Shown: in pieces, positions 1 through 11,086 of the stretch
Numbering within the stretch: position 1 is the first letter of the stretch
Layout: the number at the start of each line of letters is the position of its first letter
Assembly: GCF_001021385.1 (NCBI RefSeq)
Contig: NZ_CP011773.1
Span: 5,208,001 to 5,272,000 of the forward strand
DNA length: 64,000 nucleotides
DNA from: Mycobacterium sp. EPa45
Lineage (GTDB): Bacteria > Actinomycetota > Actinomycetes > Mycobacteriales > Mycobacteriaceae
Direction: 5' to 3'
The notes under the pieces: model-generated
Told to the model about the DNA's origin: nothing
Database searches by the model: none
Seen by the model: only the letters and a program-made list of their open reading frames with translations
Position numbers and translations under genes: made by a program

Positions 1-375
1 CATTCCCGCCGGCCCCGAACCCACGACGGCCACGGTCAGATCCGCCTCCCCACGGCGCACCTGCGGGGCGGGGAGCACCGCGGCCAGCTTGGAGGTCGGT
101 GGCAGTTTCACGCCGGCCGGCCGCTCGGGGTAGAACGAGGCGTTGAGTTCGATGAAGGGCAGCTGCTTGTCGGTCAGCTTGCTGTCCGGCGCGATCGCAC
201 CGACCGGGCAGGCGCTGACGCACGCGCCACAGTCCACGCACGCCACCGGATCGATGTAGAGCATTTCGGCGGTTGCGAAGCCCGGCTCGTCGGGGCTGGG
301 GTGGATGCAGTTGACCGGGCAGGCATAGACACAGGAGCCGTCGCTGCAACACGACTGGGTGATCACATGGGGCAC
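1..375 (-). CDS. fprB: Ferredoxin--NADP reductase with N-terminal ferredoxin domain (3' end outside window)
   Basis: The first 125 residues of a flavoprotein that would pass electrons between NADPH and ferredoxin. The GTG start at 375 opens a two-cluster ferredoxin domain: cysteines in the order CCSDGSC, ACPVNC, then CVDCGACVSACP. A linker follows, and then the start of the FAD-binding Rossmann motif VVGSGPAGM at the window edge. A ferredoxin domain fused ahead of an adrenodoxin-reductase-like domain is the FprB architecture. The gene lies next to the diiron oxygenase gene on the same strand, as in M. tuberculosis Rv0886/Rv0885. Only the N-terminal third is visible, so the catalytic domain itself cannot be judged. 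Confidence 0.85.
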   Translation of the reverse strand, partial: MPHVITQSCCSDGSCVYACPVNCIHPSPDEPGFATAEMLYIDPVACVDCGACVSACPVGAIAPDSKLTDKQLPFIELNASFYPERPAGVKLPPTSKLAAVLPAPQVRRGEADLTVAVVGSGPAGM

Positions 376-395
376 AGGCGTGAGTCCTTTGATCT

Positions 396-1409
396 CTACG
401 CGGCGACCACGTGCTGGCGGGCCGGCTCGCTGCGGAAGCGACTCGGCGCGCCATTGATCCGGCAGATCCGCCACATCAGCTTCGCCAGCGGATTCATCAA
501 CCCGGTGTCGTGGCACAGCATCCGGACATCACCGAACATGTCGCGCAGCATCTGTCGCGACTGCGGCGAGGAGAAGAAGATGTCCTTGCGCACCGAACGC
601 GGGATGTCGAATTCCTTCCAGAATGCTCTCGGCGGCACGATGATTGCCGAACACAGCACGCGCATCACCACCGGCACGTAGAGCGAGAGCCAGAACCGCT
701 TGCGTCGCGGCAGATGCGGCACCCGCTTACGCAGGTACTCGTGCGCGAACGAGATGTGCCGGGCCTCCTCGGCGACGTGGATGGCCATCACCCGCTCCAT
801 GATCGGGTGCAGCGTCTTGCCTTCGCGCAGAATGTTTTTCTGCGTGTGGTCGATGGGCTCCTCGCCGGCGAGGATTCCGAACCAGAACGGGATCGGCAGC
901 GGCCCCGCCACCAACGGAATCGCGGGCTGTACCCACTTCAGCAGCCGCGGCATGCCGGGCACGTCGGCGCCGATGTGGTTCACCATCTCCTGGAACATCA
1001 TCGTGTGGTTGCACTCTTCGACCGCCTCGTGCAGGCAGTACCGGTACTCCGGTGAGCCGTTGGGCGTCCAGAAGGCGTACTCCATCAGGCCCCGGATGAG
1101 GATCGACTCGAAGTGCAGCCCGACCTTGGCGACGTTGGACTGACGCCACATACCGATCTCGATCTGGCGTTCCCTGGACTGCGACTGATACCAGGGGTGC
1201 TGCCCGATCGGGTCGGTCGCCGGCAGTATCCAGCGCTCGTCGTTAGGGACCACGGCGAACTCGGGCGAGTCCCAGTCGATGTCGGTGTACGGGTTGAAGT
1301 TCCTGCGGACCGAGCCCTCGGACAGGGTGTTCAGCTTCTCGACGTAGGCGATGTCGTCCTGCACATCCATGTTGCGGCGCCAGCGCCTGATCATCTTGGT
1401 TCTCGCCAT
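396..1409 (-). CDS. AurF-like diiron oxygenase family protein
   Basis: A 337-residue protein with the ligand pattern of a non-haem diiron oxygenase of the AurF (p-aminobenzoate N-oxygenase-like) type: a glutamate in LHFESILIRG, EECNH about 30 residues later, and EEARHISFAHEY further on. The spacing fits a ferritin-like four-helix bundle. It is the counterpart of M. tuberculosis Rv0885, whose substrate I do not know. It ends 20 bp before fprB on the same strand, so a ferredoxin/reductase supplying electrons to this oxygenase is a reasonable inference. Start ATG at 1409 is preceded by an AGGAG-like Shine-Dalgarno. Confidence 0.8.
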   Translation of the reverse strand: MARTKMIRRWRRNMDVQDDIAYVEKLNTLSEGSVRRNFNPYTDIDWDSPEFAVVPNDERWILPATDPIGQHPWYQSQSRERQIEIGMWRQSNVAKVGLHFESILIRGLMEYAFWTPNGSPEYRYCLHEAVEECNHTMMFQEMVNHIGADVPGMPRLLKWVQPAIPLVAGPLPIPFWFGILAGEEPIDHTQKNILREGKTLHPIMERVMAIHVAEEARHISFAHEYLRKRVPHLPRRKRFWLSLYVPVVMRVLCSAIIVPPRAFWKEFDIPRSVRKDIFFSSPQSRQMLRDMFGDVRMLCHDTGLMNPLAKLMWRICRINGAPSRFRSEPARQHVVAA

Positions 1410-1464
1410 GACAGTCTCCTCAGGAGAGGTTTACATTTGGGCGGGTGTTGTCCAAACGGTACCG

Positions 1465-1481
1465 CAGGTATCGCATACCTG
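1465..1481. promoter_or_regulatory. Perfect inverted repeat between divergent diiron oxygenase and serC genes
   Basis: CAGGTAT and ATACCTG flank a 3-bp spacer in the 144-bp divergent intergenic region. The 7-bp arms are perfect. This size and symmetry fit a dimeric repressor site or promoter-proximal operator, but no cognate regulator is identified. Confidence 0.3.
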
Positions 1482-1550
1482 TCCATACCCGTTTCCCGGT
1501 TGGCCGAACGCCTCGGTGTGAAGCGCGACGGCGTCGACTTCTACGCTTAA

Positions 1551-2669
<1,119 letters not shown>

Positions 2670-2740
2670 GGACGTTCGGCGTGTCCTAACCGTTATCTTC
2701 CGGCGCCTGGGTTAAATTCCGGACGAACAAGGAGGTCGAC

Positions 2741-3529
2741 ATGCGAGAACTCAGGGTGATCGGACTCGATGTCGACGGCAGGCACATCATTTGCGAAGGT
2801 CCCGACCCGGCCGACAAGTTCACCCTGCAGGTTGACGACCGACTGCGCGCCGCGGTTCGCGGCGACCGGTCGCTGGGCCAGACCCCGAGGGACAAAGAGG
2901 TCAAAGGCGTGTTGCGGCCCAGGGACATTCAGGCGCGCATCCGTGCGGGTGCGTCCGTCGAGCAAGTTGCCGCGTCATCCGGCATGGACATCAGCAAGGT
3001 CGAGCGCTTCGCCCACCCGGTGCTCCTGGAGCGCTCGCGGGCGGCCGAACTGGCCGGCGCCGCCCACCCGATCCTGGCCGACGGGCCTGCGGTGACGACA
3101 CTGCAGGACACCGTCATCACCGCCCTGGTCGCGCGCGGCCACAACCCCGAGGCGACGGAGTGGGACGCGTGGCGCGGCGAAGACGGCCGATGGGTGGTGC
3201 AGATGTCCTGGCAAGCCGGGCTGAGTGACAACGTCGCGCACTTCCGCTTCAGCCCCGGGGCACACGGTGGCACGGTCTCCGCACTCGACGACGCCGCCAG
3301 CGAGCTGATCGACCCGACCTTCGAACGGCAGCTGCGGCCGGTGGCCGCTATCGCACAGCTCGAGTTCGAGGAGCAGCCGCCGCAACCGACGCCCGCCCCT
3401 GCCGAGGAGAAGCCGGCACCCGCAGCGGCTCCCGCGCCCGCCCCGCGGGCCAAGCGCGCCAAGGCCAAGCCCGCCGTCCCCGGCTGGGAGGATGTCCTGC
3501 TCGGGGTACGTTCCAGCGGCGACCGCTGA
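2741..3529 (+). CDS. sepH: Septation protein SepH (DUF3071)
   Basis: A 262-residue homologue of the actinobacterial FtsZ regulator SepH, which binds FtsZ and promotes septum assembly. The conserved N-terminal DUF3071 domain begins MRELRVIGLDVDG. A helix-turn-helix-like segment follows (SVEQVAASSGMDISKVERFA, about residues 72-91), then a proline/alanine-rich low-complexity tail from about residue 210. The short C-terminal motif PGWEDVLLGVRS near the end is also typical. A strong AAGGAGG ribosome-binding site sits just before the ATG. The position after serC matches M. tuberculosis Rv0883c. Confidence 0.9.
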   Translation: MRELRVIGLDVDGRHIICEGPDPADKFTLQVDDRLRAAVRGDRSLGQTPRDKEVKGVLRPRDIQARIRAGASVEQVAASSGMDISKVERFAHPVLLERSRAAELAGAAHPILADGPAVTTLQDTVITALVARGHNPEATEWDAWRGEDGRWVVQMSWQAGLSDNVAHFRFSPGAHGGTVSALDDAASELIDPTFERQLRPVAAIAQLEFEEQPPQPTPAPAEEKPAPAAAPAPAPRAKRAKAKPAVPGWEDVLLGVRSSGDR

Positions 3530-3533
3530 CTCA

Positions 3534-3806
3534 CTACTGACTGGCGACCATCGCCAACAGGGTGATCCACCCGCCTGCGACGCCGATGCCGGCACCCAGC
3601 ACGAACCAGCGTCGTACCGGGGTGCGCCGCCAGCCCCACAGCGTGGGCGCCAGGCCGCCGACCGCGATCAGGTTCAGCACGACCGCGACCAGTGGATGCA
3701 CCCGGATCATGCCGAGGCTCAGCACGACGATCGCGGTGCCGGTGACCGCGGCGACGAAGGCCGCCACCGTCAGACCGGTTCCCCAGGGTGTCGACTCTTC
3801 TGACAT
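3534..3806 (-). CDS. Small membrane protein, DUF2537-like
   Basis: A 90-residue protein with three hydrophobic segments (about residues 10-30, 37-57 and 67-88) separated by short basic loops (GWRRTPVRRW). It is an integral membrane protein without catalytic motifs. It is the positional counterpart of M. tuberculosis Rv0882; I assign DUF2537 from memory. It is convergent with sepH with only 4 bp between stop codons. A short interspersed repeat (3823-3846) lies just upstream of its start. Function is unknown. Confidence 0.75.
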   Translation of the reverse strand: MSEESTPWGTGLTVAAFVAAVTGTAIVVLSLGMIRVHPLVAVVLNLIAVGGLAPTLWGWRRTPVRRWFVLGAGIGVAGGWITLLAMVASQ

Positions 3807-3822
3807 CGACGTGGCCTCCTCC

Positions 3823-3846
3823 CCCGGGTCGCTTCGCTCCTGCCCT
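3823..3846 (-). repeat. Short interspersed element, copy 1 (AGGAGCGRAGCGAC core)
   Basis: Read on the minus strand this is GGGCAGGAGCGAAGCGAC followed by CCGGGG, located 17 bp ahead of the start of the small membrane protein gene. Near-identical copies occur at 16055-16077 and 61920-61937. All three sit at the 5' ends of genes. Confidence 0.5.
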
Positions 3847-3858
3847 CCGAAACTCTAG

Positions 3859-4686
3859 TCACCGCGCCCGCTCGTAGAACGCCAGCGCCGCGGCGGTGGC
3901 GACGTTCAGCGAATCGGTGCCCCGTGACATCGGGATGCGCACTCGCACATCGCTGGCCCGCATCGCGGTCTCGGTCAGGCCAGGACCCTCCGCGCCGACC
4001 AGCACCGCAACCTTGTCCCCCGCCAGACCGGCCATCGCCTCGGCCAGGGTCTGCGCGCCCGGATCGGGTGTCATGGCCAGCAGCCGGAACCCGCGGCCGC
4101 GCAGCTCGCCGAGGTCGGCCGGCCACTGCCGGGAACGCGCGAACGGCACCAGCAGGGCATGACCCATCGACACCCGCACCGCGCGCCGGTACAGCGGGTC
4201 GGCGCAGCCGGAGCCGAAGATCACCGCATCCACGCCCAGACCGGCGGCATTGCGGAAGATCGAGCCGAGGTTCTCGTGGTCGTTGACCCCTTCGAGCACG
4301 GCGACCGTCCGTGCGCCGTCGAGTACCTCGGCCGGCGTCAGCTCCGGCGGCCGCCGGGCCACCGCGAGCACACCCCGGTTGAGGTGAAAGCCGACCACGT
4401 CAGCCATCACCTCGGGCGTGGCGCGATAGAACGGGGCCGGCACGTCGCTCAGGTCGTCGCTCAGTTCGGCTAGACGGCGTTCGGTGCCGAGGAACGCGTG
4501 CGGGGTGAACCGCGAGGCGATCATCCGCTGGGCGACCAGCACCCCCTCGGCGATCACCAGTCCTTTGCCGCTGGGTAGGTCCGGTCTGCGGTCGACACTG
4601 TTCAGATCGCGGAAATCGTCGACGCGGGGATCGGCCGGGTCGGTGATGTCGACAACGTCTACCGCGCCAAAAGCCTTGTCGCTCAC
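3859..4686 (-). CDS. SpoU/TrmH-family RNA 2'-O-methyltransferase
   Basis: A 275-residue SPOUT methyltransferase predicted to methylate a ribose 2'-hydroxyl in rRNA or tRNA using S-adenosylmethionine. The three family motifs are visible: motif 1 [17 protein letters not shown], motif 2 [11 protein letters not shown], and motif 3 [17 protein letters not shown], which forms the trefoil-knot cofactor site. An N-terminal substrate-binding part (about residues 1-110) precedes the catalytic domain. It is the counterpart of M. tuberculosis Rv0881. Its start overlaps the MarR stop by 4 bp, so the two are probably co-transcribed. The exact RNA target cannot be read from sequence. Confidence 0.87.
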   Translation of the reverse strand: MSDKAFGAVDVVDITDPADPRVDDFRDLNSVDRRPDLPSGKGLVIAEGVLVAQRMIASRFTPHAFLGTERRLAELSDDLSDVPAPFYRATPEVMADVVGFHLNRGVLAVARRPPELTPAEVLDGARTVAVLEGVNDHENLGSIFRNAAGLGVDAVIFGSGCADPLYRRAVRVSMGHALLVPFARSRQWPADLGELRGRGFRLLAMTPDPGAQTLAEAMAGLAGDKVAVLVGAEGPGLTETAMRASDVRVRIPMSRGTDSLNVATAAALAFYERAR

Positions 4687-5114
4687 GCGTCTTCGTCGAC
4701 GAGAACGGTCATCAGGTCCGCGGCCCGCAACAGAATGTCGCGATCCTCGCTATCCAGGGTGGCCAGCCGGTTGCGCAGCCACTCCTGGCTGGCCCGGCGC
4801 TCGCTCTCGACCAGCGCCGCGCCGGCATCGGACACCGCCACCAAGACCTGACGACCGTCGGAGGGATGCGACGTGCGCACCACCAGACCCAGGTCGGCCA
4901 GTGATGCGATCACCCGCGTCATCGACGGCGGCCGGACCCGCTCCCGGACGGCCAGCGCCCCGGGCGTCATCGGCCCGTCCTTGGCCAGGGTCGCCAACGC
5001 GGACAACTGCGACAGCGTGATCGGCGATTCGGGCCTGCGGAAGCGCAACTGACGCGCGAGTCGCATGACGGCCAACGACAAATCACTCGCAAGCCGCAGG
5101 TCAGCGTCCAACAC
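4683..5114 (-). CDS. MarR-family transcriptional regulator
   Basis: A 143-residue winged-helix regulator. The recognition region [20 protein letters not shown] and the wing with the [13 protein letters not shown] signature identify MarR. I chose the GTG at 5114 because it gives the length of the M. tuberculosis counterpart Rv0880 and begins at the conserved [18 protein letters not shown] helix. A longer reading to 5339 would run into the opposing DUF2530 gene. It overlaps the RNA methylase gene (ATGA) and is divergent from the DUF2530 gene. The ligand is unknown. Confidence 0.87.
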   Translation of the reverse strand: MLDADLRLASDLSLAVMRLARQLRFRRPESPITLSQLSALATLAKDGPMTPGALAVRERVRPPSMTRVIASLADLGLVVRTSHPSDGRQVLVAVSDAGAALVESERRASQEWLRNRLATLDSEDRDILLRAADLMTVLVDEDA

Positions 5115-5218
5115 AATCGCAAACAGTACGACACGACAACAACCGATCAACGATGATCCGGCCAACTGCGGCGGATGCCATACCGGGCCGATCTGTCGAT
5201 CGGTTACTTTGGACGACA

Positions 5219-5509
5219 ATGCCTTCCGATCAGCGCGAACCGAGCCGCGAGCCGACGGCCGAACCCGAGCCCCCGGCGTTGCCCGCGGCGCTGCTTGACC
5301 CGCGGCCGGTGGTCGCCGTCGGCGCCGTGCTGTGGGCACTGGCGACGATCGCGGCGTTCAGCGTTCCCGTGCTGGAGTCGTGGCGTCCGATCACAATCGC
5401 CGGTCTGGGCACCGGCGTCGTCGGAACGTCGATCTTCCTGTGGCAACGCATGGCGGCCCGGCGTGGGGCGCGGGGAGCGCAGACCGGCCTCGAGCCGCAC
5501 GGACAGTAA
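5219..5509 (+). CDS. DUF2530-like small membrane protein
   Basis: A 96-residue protein with a proline/glutamate-rich N-terminus and two hydrophobic segments ([18 protein letters not shown] and [18 protein letters not shown], about residues 28-78). This is a small two-helix membrane protein corresponding to M. tuberculosis Rv0879c. The ATG at 5219 was chosen because residues upstream of it in the open frame do not resemble the family. It is divergent from the MarR gene, which may regulate it. Function is unknown. Confidence 0.75.
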   Translation: MPSDQREPSREPTAEPEPPALPAALLDPRPVVAVGAVLWALATIAAFSVPVLESWRPITIAGLGTGVVGTSIFLWQRMAARRGARGAQTGLEPHGQ

Positions 5510-5533
5510 TCAGTCAACCACGAAGGGAAACCG

Positions 5534-5982
5534 ATGGCAGCGCCGCTGTTGCAGGCAGAGATCGAAATCAACGCTCCGGTCGCGAAGGTGTGGACCCTGA
5601 TCGCCAACCTCGACAACATGCCCAAGTGGAGCCCGCAGTGCCGGTTGATGAAGCCCCTGGGGCAGGTCAAGCCGGGCACCCGCACGTTCAACCTCAACCG
5701 GCGCAACAACCTTTTCTGGCCGACGACGTCGACGATCACCGAGCTCATTCCGGAGCGCAAGCTGGCGTTCCGGGTCAACGCCAACAACACCGTCTGGAGC
5801 TATGAACTCGAGCCCACCACGACCGGCACCAAGGTCGTGGAGACCCGCCACGCCGAGAACGGCGTGAAGGCCGTCTCGACAATGACGGTCAATGCGGTGC
5901 TGGGCGGGGTGCCCAATTTCGAGAAGGAACTGGTCGACGGGATGAACACCTCGCTGGCGCGCATCAAGGCCGCCGCCGAAGG

Positions 5983-5986
<4 letters not shown>
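5534..5986 (+). CDS. SRPBCC (START/Bet v1-like) family protein
   Basis: A 150-residue helix-grip protein of the polyketide cyclase/dehydrase group, which binds hydrophobic ligands in a cavity. It shows the usual opening AEIEINAPVAKVWTLIANLDNMPKWSP, central strands and a C-terminal long helix (NFEKELVDGMNTSLARIKAAAE). It follows the DUF2530 gene by 24 bp, so an operon is likely. Its TAG stop shares bases with the TAG stop of the opposing DUF3027 gene in a CTAG palindrome. The ligand is not predictable. Confidence 0.82.
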
Positions 5987-6894
<908 letters not shown>

Positions 6895-6963
6895 CGTCAC
6901 CAATCTTGCCTCACGGTGTCTGTGTGCAGCCACACCGGTCACGTGCGCGCCGGCATGCCACGG

Positions 6964-8654
6964 ATGGGGGACAATCGTGACGTGTCTGAGCGCCGGCGTG
7001 ACGAACCCCGCGCGAATCCGGCCTTCGGCCCGGATCGCCGCTATTCGGGCGGCGCATCCGGTGAACATCCGGGCATGGCCAACTACCCCAGCGATGGGGA
7101 CGGTTACCGGCACTCCGACGCCACCCGCCGGTCCAATCCGACGCCCAGTTCCAACCGGTATCTGCCGCCGCTGGGCGAGCAGCGCACCGAAAACCTGGGG
7201 CCACCGTCCGGATCGCGAGGCGCCGACGAACGGGCGGCCCGCGGCCGCGGCGCGGCAATGCGAAGCCGCGAGATGGGCACCAAGGTGTATTCGATGGTGC
7301 ACCGCGCGGCCACAGCCGACGGCGCCGACAAGTCCGGTTTGACCGCGCTGACGTGGCCGGTGGTCGCCAACTTCGCGGTGGACTCGGCGATGGCGGTGGC
7401 ACTGGCCAATACGTTGTTCTTCGCCGCCGCCTCCGGCGAGAGCAAGGGCAAGGTTGCGCTCTACCTGCTGATCACGATCGCGCCGTTCGCGGTGATCGCG
7501 CCGCTGATCGGGCCGGCACTCGATCGGGTGCAGCACGGCAGGCGCGCCGCGCTGGCGATGTCGTTCATCCTTCGCGCCGCGCTGGCGTTCGTTCTGATCA
7601 TGGACTACGACGGCGCCACGGGCAGCTATCCGTCCTGGGTGCTCTATCCCTGTGCGCTGGGAATGATGGTGCTGTCCAAGTCCTTCAGCGTGCTGCGCAG
7701 CGCGGTCACCCCGCGCGTGATGCCGCCGACGATCGACCTGGTGCGGGTGAATTCACGGCTGACGATGTTCGGCTTGATCGGCGGCACGATCGTCGGCGGT
7801 GGTATCGCCGCCGGGGCCGAGTACCTGCTCAGCACCGTGTTCCAACTGCCCGGTGCGTTGTTCGTCGTGGTCTTCGTCGCGGTGGCCGGCGCCTCGCTGT
7901 CGATGCGGATCCCGCGCTGGGTGGAGGTCACCGAAGGCGAGGTGCCGGCCACCCTGACCTACCACGGTGAGAACGGGCCGATGGGCTGGGTCGACGAGCC
8001 GGCGGCGAAAACCGGCGCGCCGCGACAACCCCTGGGCCGCAACATCATCACCTCGCTGTGGGGCAACTGCACGATCAAGGCGATGGTCGGGTTCCTGTTC
8101 CTGTATCCGGCATTCGTCGCCAAGGCACACAGGCCAGCGGCTGGGTCCAGCTGGGCATGCTGGGTCTGCTCGGGGCCGCCGCCGGCATCGGCAACTTCGC
8201 GGGCAACTTCACCGCCGCCCGGATGCGGCTGGGCCGGCCGGCGATACTCGTCGTGCGGTGCACGATCGCGGTGACGGCGATGGCCTTGGTGGCCGCGGTC
8301 ACCGGCAATCTGATCGTCGCGGCGGTGGCGACGCTGATCACCTCGGGTGCGACCGCGATCGGCAAAGCGTCGCTGGACGCCTCGCTGCAGGACGACCTGC
8401 CCGAGGAGTCACGAGCATCGGCGTTCGGCCGTTCGGAGTCGGTGCTGCAGCTGGCATGGGTGATGGGCGGCGCGATCGGAGTGCTGGTGTACACCGAGTT
8501 ATGGGTCGGTTTCACCGCGATCAGTGCGCTGTTGATCCTCGGGCTGGCCCAGACCATCGTCAGTAACCGCGGCGATTCACTGATACCCGGCTTCGGCGGT
8601 AACCGTCCGGTGCTGGCCGAACCGGAGGGTGCATCGGCGGTGACCAACCGGTGA
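6964..8654 (+). pseudogene. MFS transporter, interrupted by a -1 frameshift near 8130
   Basis: Counterpart of the M. tuberculosis Rv0876c membrane protein: a hydrophilic N-terminus of about 130 residues, then major-facilitator-type helices (LYLLITIAPFAVIAPLIGPALD with the RVQHGRR loop). The frame from 6964 reads correctly to YPAFVAKAH at 8130, then turns to nonsense and stops at 8274. The continuation (QASGWVQLGMLGLLGAAAG) lies in the -1 frame and runs to 8654. Adding one C after 8130 restores a single protein of about 560 residues. It is either a true inactivation or a sequencing error; both halves otherwise keep good coding character. Start could be ATG 6964 or GTG 6982. Confidence 0.85.
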
Positions 8655-9142
8655 GCCGTTTTCTCCGTTGGCTTTTGGTGGTCCTCGTCGTACTGGCGTC
8701 GGCCGGTGCCGGCGTCGGCGCGTGGGTGCTGACCCGCGACACCGGATCCGACCTCCCCGAAATCAGCGCGTACTCGCACGGACAGGCGGTGCGCATCGGG
8801 CCGTACGTGTACTGCAACGTGGTGAACCTCAACGACTGTCAAAACCCGCAGACCCAGGGCCAGTTATCGGTCACCGAGCGTTATCCGGTGCAGCTGTCGG
8901 TGCCGACGGCCATCGGTCGTGCGCCGTGGCAGCTGCTGCGCGTCTACGAGGACGAGCGCAACTCGACGACGACGATCTATCGGCCCAATACCGAACTGGC
9001 CGTGACGATTCCAACGGTCGACCCGCAGCGCGGCAGGCTGACCGGGGTTGTCGTGCAGCTGCTCACCCTGGTTCAGGACCAGAACGGCCAACTGAGCGAT
9101 GCCCCGCACGCCGAGTGGTCGGTCCGCCTGAATTGGCTCTGA
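8651..9142 (+). CDS. DUF2771-like exported or membrane-anchored protein
   Basis: A 163-residue protein beginning with a short basic start and a hydrophobic stretch (WLLVVLVVLASAGAGVGAW), consistent with an uncleaved anchor or signal peptide. The rest is an extracytoplasmic beta-rich domain. It contains a conserved-looking cysteine pair (YCNVVNLNDC) that could form a disulfide. It overlaps the end of the MFS gene by 4 bp, so the two are translationally coupled, as in M. tuberculosis Rv0876c/Rv0875c. Function is unknown. Confidence 0.82.
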   Translation: MSRFLRWLLVVLVVLASAGAGVGAWVLTRDTGSDLPEISAYSHGQAVRIGPYVYCNVVNLNDCQNPQTQGQLSVTERYPVQLSVPTAIGRAPWQLLRVYEDERNSTTTIYRPNTELAVTIPTVDPQRGRLTGVVVQLLTLVQDQNGQLSDAPHAEWSVRLNWL

Positions 9143-9511
9143 CCGCGAACGTCGAGGTGTTGCGCACGATCCTGGGTCCTGTGGATAACTTGTCGACGTT
9201 CGGCCGTTCTTTGTCGGTCTGCCTCCCGACGGTGTGCACATGAACCAACTCAACGAACCGTTCCTCGCCAGCGAAGGCGCTTGCCGCGGGAAACCCGGAC
9301 CCGCTTGGTGATCGTCGCTGCCGGCCTTCCTGCAGTGCGCACACAGATCCCCGTTTCGATGGAGGTTGCTTGCTCGCCCGCACCGACATTGGGGTGGGAG
9401 GAGTACCTGGTCGGTCTCGATCTCTGCGCGCGGCAGGGGCTTCCGTCTGACGAACGTCGACTTATGGTGGTGTTCAGCGTCATTCGACCACAACAACTCG
9501 ACGTTCGGCCG
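9143..9511. other. Intergenic region of about 370 bp without a convincing gene
   Basis: It lies between two converging genes. The minus strand has an open frame with a scattered cysteine pattern (CRCG, then GDLCAHC about 10 residues on) that might be a remnant of a small zinc-binding or HNH-type protein, but frame, start and end are not convincing. A lone TGTGGATAA (9180-9188) matches the DnaA box consensus, and I treat it as chance. Confidence 0.4.
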
Positions 9512-10510
9512 TCAGAACTGAGCAGGCACCCGCTCGCCCTCGCGGGTCGGCCCCGGCGGAGTTCCATCTCCAAAGGGTCTGCCGCCCAATGCTTCCCGAC
9601 CGTGTGGCGTCAGCCAGTTGGACAGGTCCGGTCCCTTCGGCACGATCCCGGTGGGGTTGATGTCGGAATGCACGATGTAGTAGTGCGCCTTGATCTGTCC
9701 GAAGTCGGTGGTGTCGCCGAACCCCGGTGTCTGGAACAGATCTCGCGCGTAGGCCCACAACACCGGCATCTCGGCAAGCTTGGACCGATTGCACTTGAAG
9801 TGGCCGTGGTAGACCGGATCGAAACGCGCCAGCGTGGTGAACAGCCGGACGTCGGCCTCGGTGATGGTGTCCCCCACCAGATAACGCTGATCGGCCAGCC
9901 GCTCGGAGAGCCAGTCCAGTGCGGCGAACAGCCGGTCGTAGGCCTTCTCGTAGGAGTCCTGCGAACCGGCGAACCCGCAGCGGTAGACACCGTTGTTCAC
10001 TTCGGTGTAAATGCGTTGTGCCACTTCGTCGATCTCGTCGCGCAGCGGCTCGGGGTACAGCTGCGGCGCACCTTCGCGGTGGTAGGCGGTCCACTCGGTG
10101 GAGAAGTCGAGCGTGATCTGGGCGAAGTCGTTGGTGACCACCTGACCCGTGGCCACCTCGACGATCGCCGGGACTGTGATGCCTTTGGCGTAGTCCGGGA
10201 AACGGGCGAAGTAGGCGTCCTGTAGTCGCGGAATCTTCAGCACCGGGTCGACGCCACCGGGATCGAGGTCGAACGTCCAGCTGCGCTCGTCGTGCGTCGG
10301 CCCACAGAACCCGATGGACAGCACGTCCTCCAAACCCAGCAGGCGGCGCACGATGATCGTGCGATTCGCCCACGGGCACGCCCGGGCGACGATCAGCCGG
10401 TAGCGGCCGGGCTCGACGGGATACCCGTCGGCACCGTCAGCGGTGATCCTGGTGGTGATGTAGTTGGTATCGCGCTTGAACTCGCCGCCGCCGGCGACAT
10501 AGGCACCCAC
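9512..10510 (-). CDS. Glutathionyl-hydroquinone reductase-like (Xi-class GST fold) protein
   Basis: A 332-residue protein with the thioredoxin-like N-domain carrying the catalytic cysteine in ARACPWANRTIIVRRLLGLE. The Xi-class signature follows (GPTHDERSWTFDLDPGGVDP), then an all-helical C-domain (GDTITEADVRLFTTLARFDP) and the YYIVHSDINPTGIVPKGP segment. Xi-class enzymes reduce glutathionyl- or other thiol-quinone adducts. Mycobacteria use mycothiol rather than glutathione, so the physiological thiol is inferred to be mycothiol. The gene is followed by cspB on the same strand upstream, with 18 bp between them. Confidence 0.88.
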   Translation of the reverse strand: MGAYVAGGGEFKRDTNYITTRITADGADGYPVEPGRYRLIVARACPWANRTIIVRRLLGLEDVLSIGFCGPTHDERSWTFDLDPGGVDPVLKIPRLQDAYFARFPDYAKGITVPAIVEVATGQVVTNDFAQITLDFSTEWTAYHREGAPQLYPEPLRDEIDEVAQRIYTEVNNGVYRCGFAGSQDSYEKAYDRLFAALDWLSERLADQRYLVGDTITEADVRLFTTLARFDPVYHGHFKCNRSKLAEMPVLWAYARDLFQTPGFGDTTDFGQIKAHYYIVHSDINPTGIVPKGPDLSNWLTPHGREALGGRPFGDGTPPGPTREGERVPAQF

Positions 10511-10528
10511 GACTCCAGTGTGCGCCTA

Positions 10529-10939
10529 CTACGCGTCGAGCTCCCGGGCGACCGCCTTGACCACTTCGGACACCCGCCGGGCGACCTTGCGGTCCGGGTA
10601 ACGGCCCTTGCGTAGCTCGGGCTGCACCGCGCCTTCGAGCAGCGTGATCATGTCCTCGACCATGCCGTGCAGTTCGTCGGGAGTGTGCTTGCGCTCGACG
10701 GGCGTGGCCTCACGTCGGGTCCTGGTCAGGCTCGGCGGCGGATCGATCAGCTTCACGCTCAACGCCTGCGGGCCGCGACGCCCCGACGCCACCCCGAACT
10801 CGACCTTCTGACCGGCCTTGAGACCTTCGACGCCCTCAGGCAAAGCCGACGCACGGACGTAGACGTCCTCGCCCTCCTCCTGGGACAGGAAGCCGAAGCC
10901 CTTCTCGGCGTCGTACCACTTCACCTTGCCGGTCGGCAC
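10529..10939 (-). CDS. cspB: Cold-shock domain protein CspB
   Basis: A 136-residue protein with an N-terminal cold-shock OB-fold: [17 protein letters not shown] carries RNP1 (KGFGFL), and [10 protein letters not shown] overlaps the RNP2 position. The C-terminal half is a helical extension, conserved among mycobacteria, ending [16 protein letters not shown]. The GTG at 10939 is chosen: it begins PTGKVKWY as in M. tuberculosis Rv0871 and has an AGGTGA ribosome-binding site, while the ATG 30 bp upstream would add non-homologous residues. It binds single-stranded RNA or DNA in the cytoplasm. Confidence 0.9.
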   Translation of the reverse strand: MPTGKVKWYDAEKGFGFLSQEEGEDVYVRASALPEGVEGLKAGQKVEFGVASGRRGPQALSVKLIDPPPSLTRTRREATPVERKHTPDELHGMVEDMITLLEGAVQPELRKGRYPDRKVARRVSEVVKAVARELDA

Positions 10940-11086
10940 TGGTCTCACCTGCTTGTCTAACGGGTCCATGACAACATGACGAAGCGTCCCGCCGGTGCAG
11001 GACGCGTGCCGGTGATCCTACTCGGGAACAGGTGTGCCCAGCACCTGAGTTCAGTTCGGTAGGCTGGGCAAACCGCTGGAGGAGAC

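Noticed and set aside
9180..9188. TGTGGATAA, a DnaA box match (also near 56950)
   Set aside because: Single isolated copies without clustering or an AT-rich unwinding element; no origin genes nearby.
9281..10225. Plus-strand 314-residue open frame
   Set aside because: Antisense to the glutathionyl-hydroquinone reductase-like gene, which has clear catalytic motifs.
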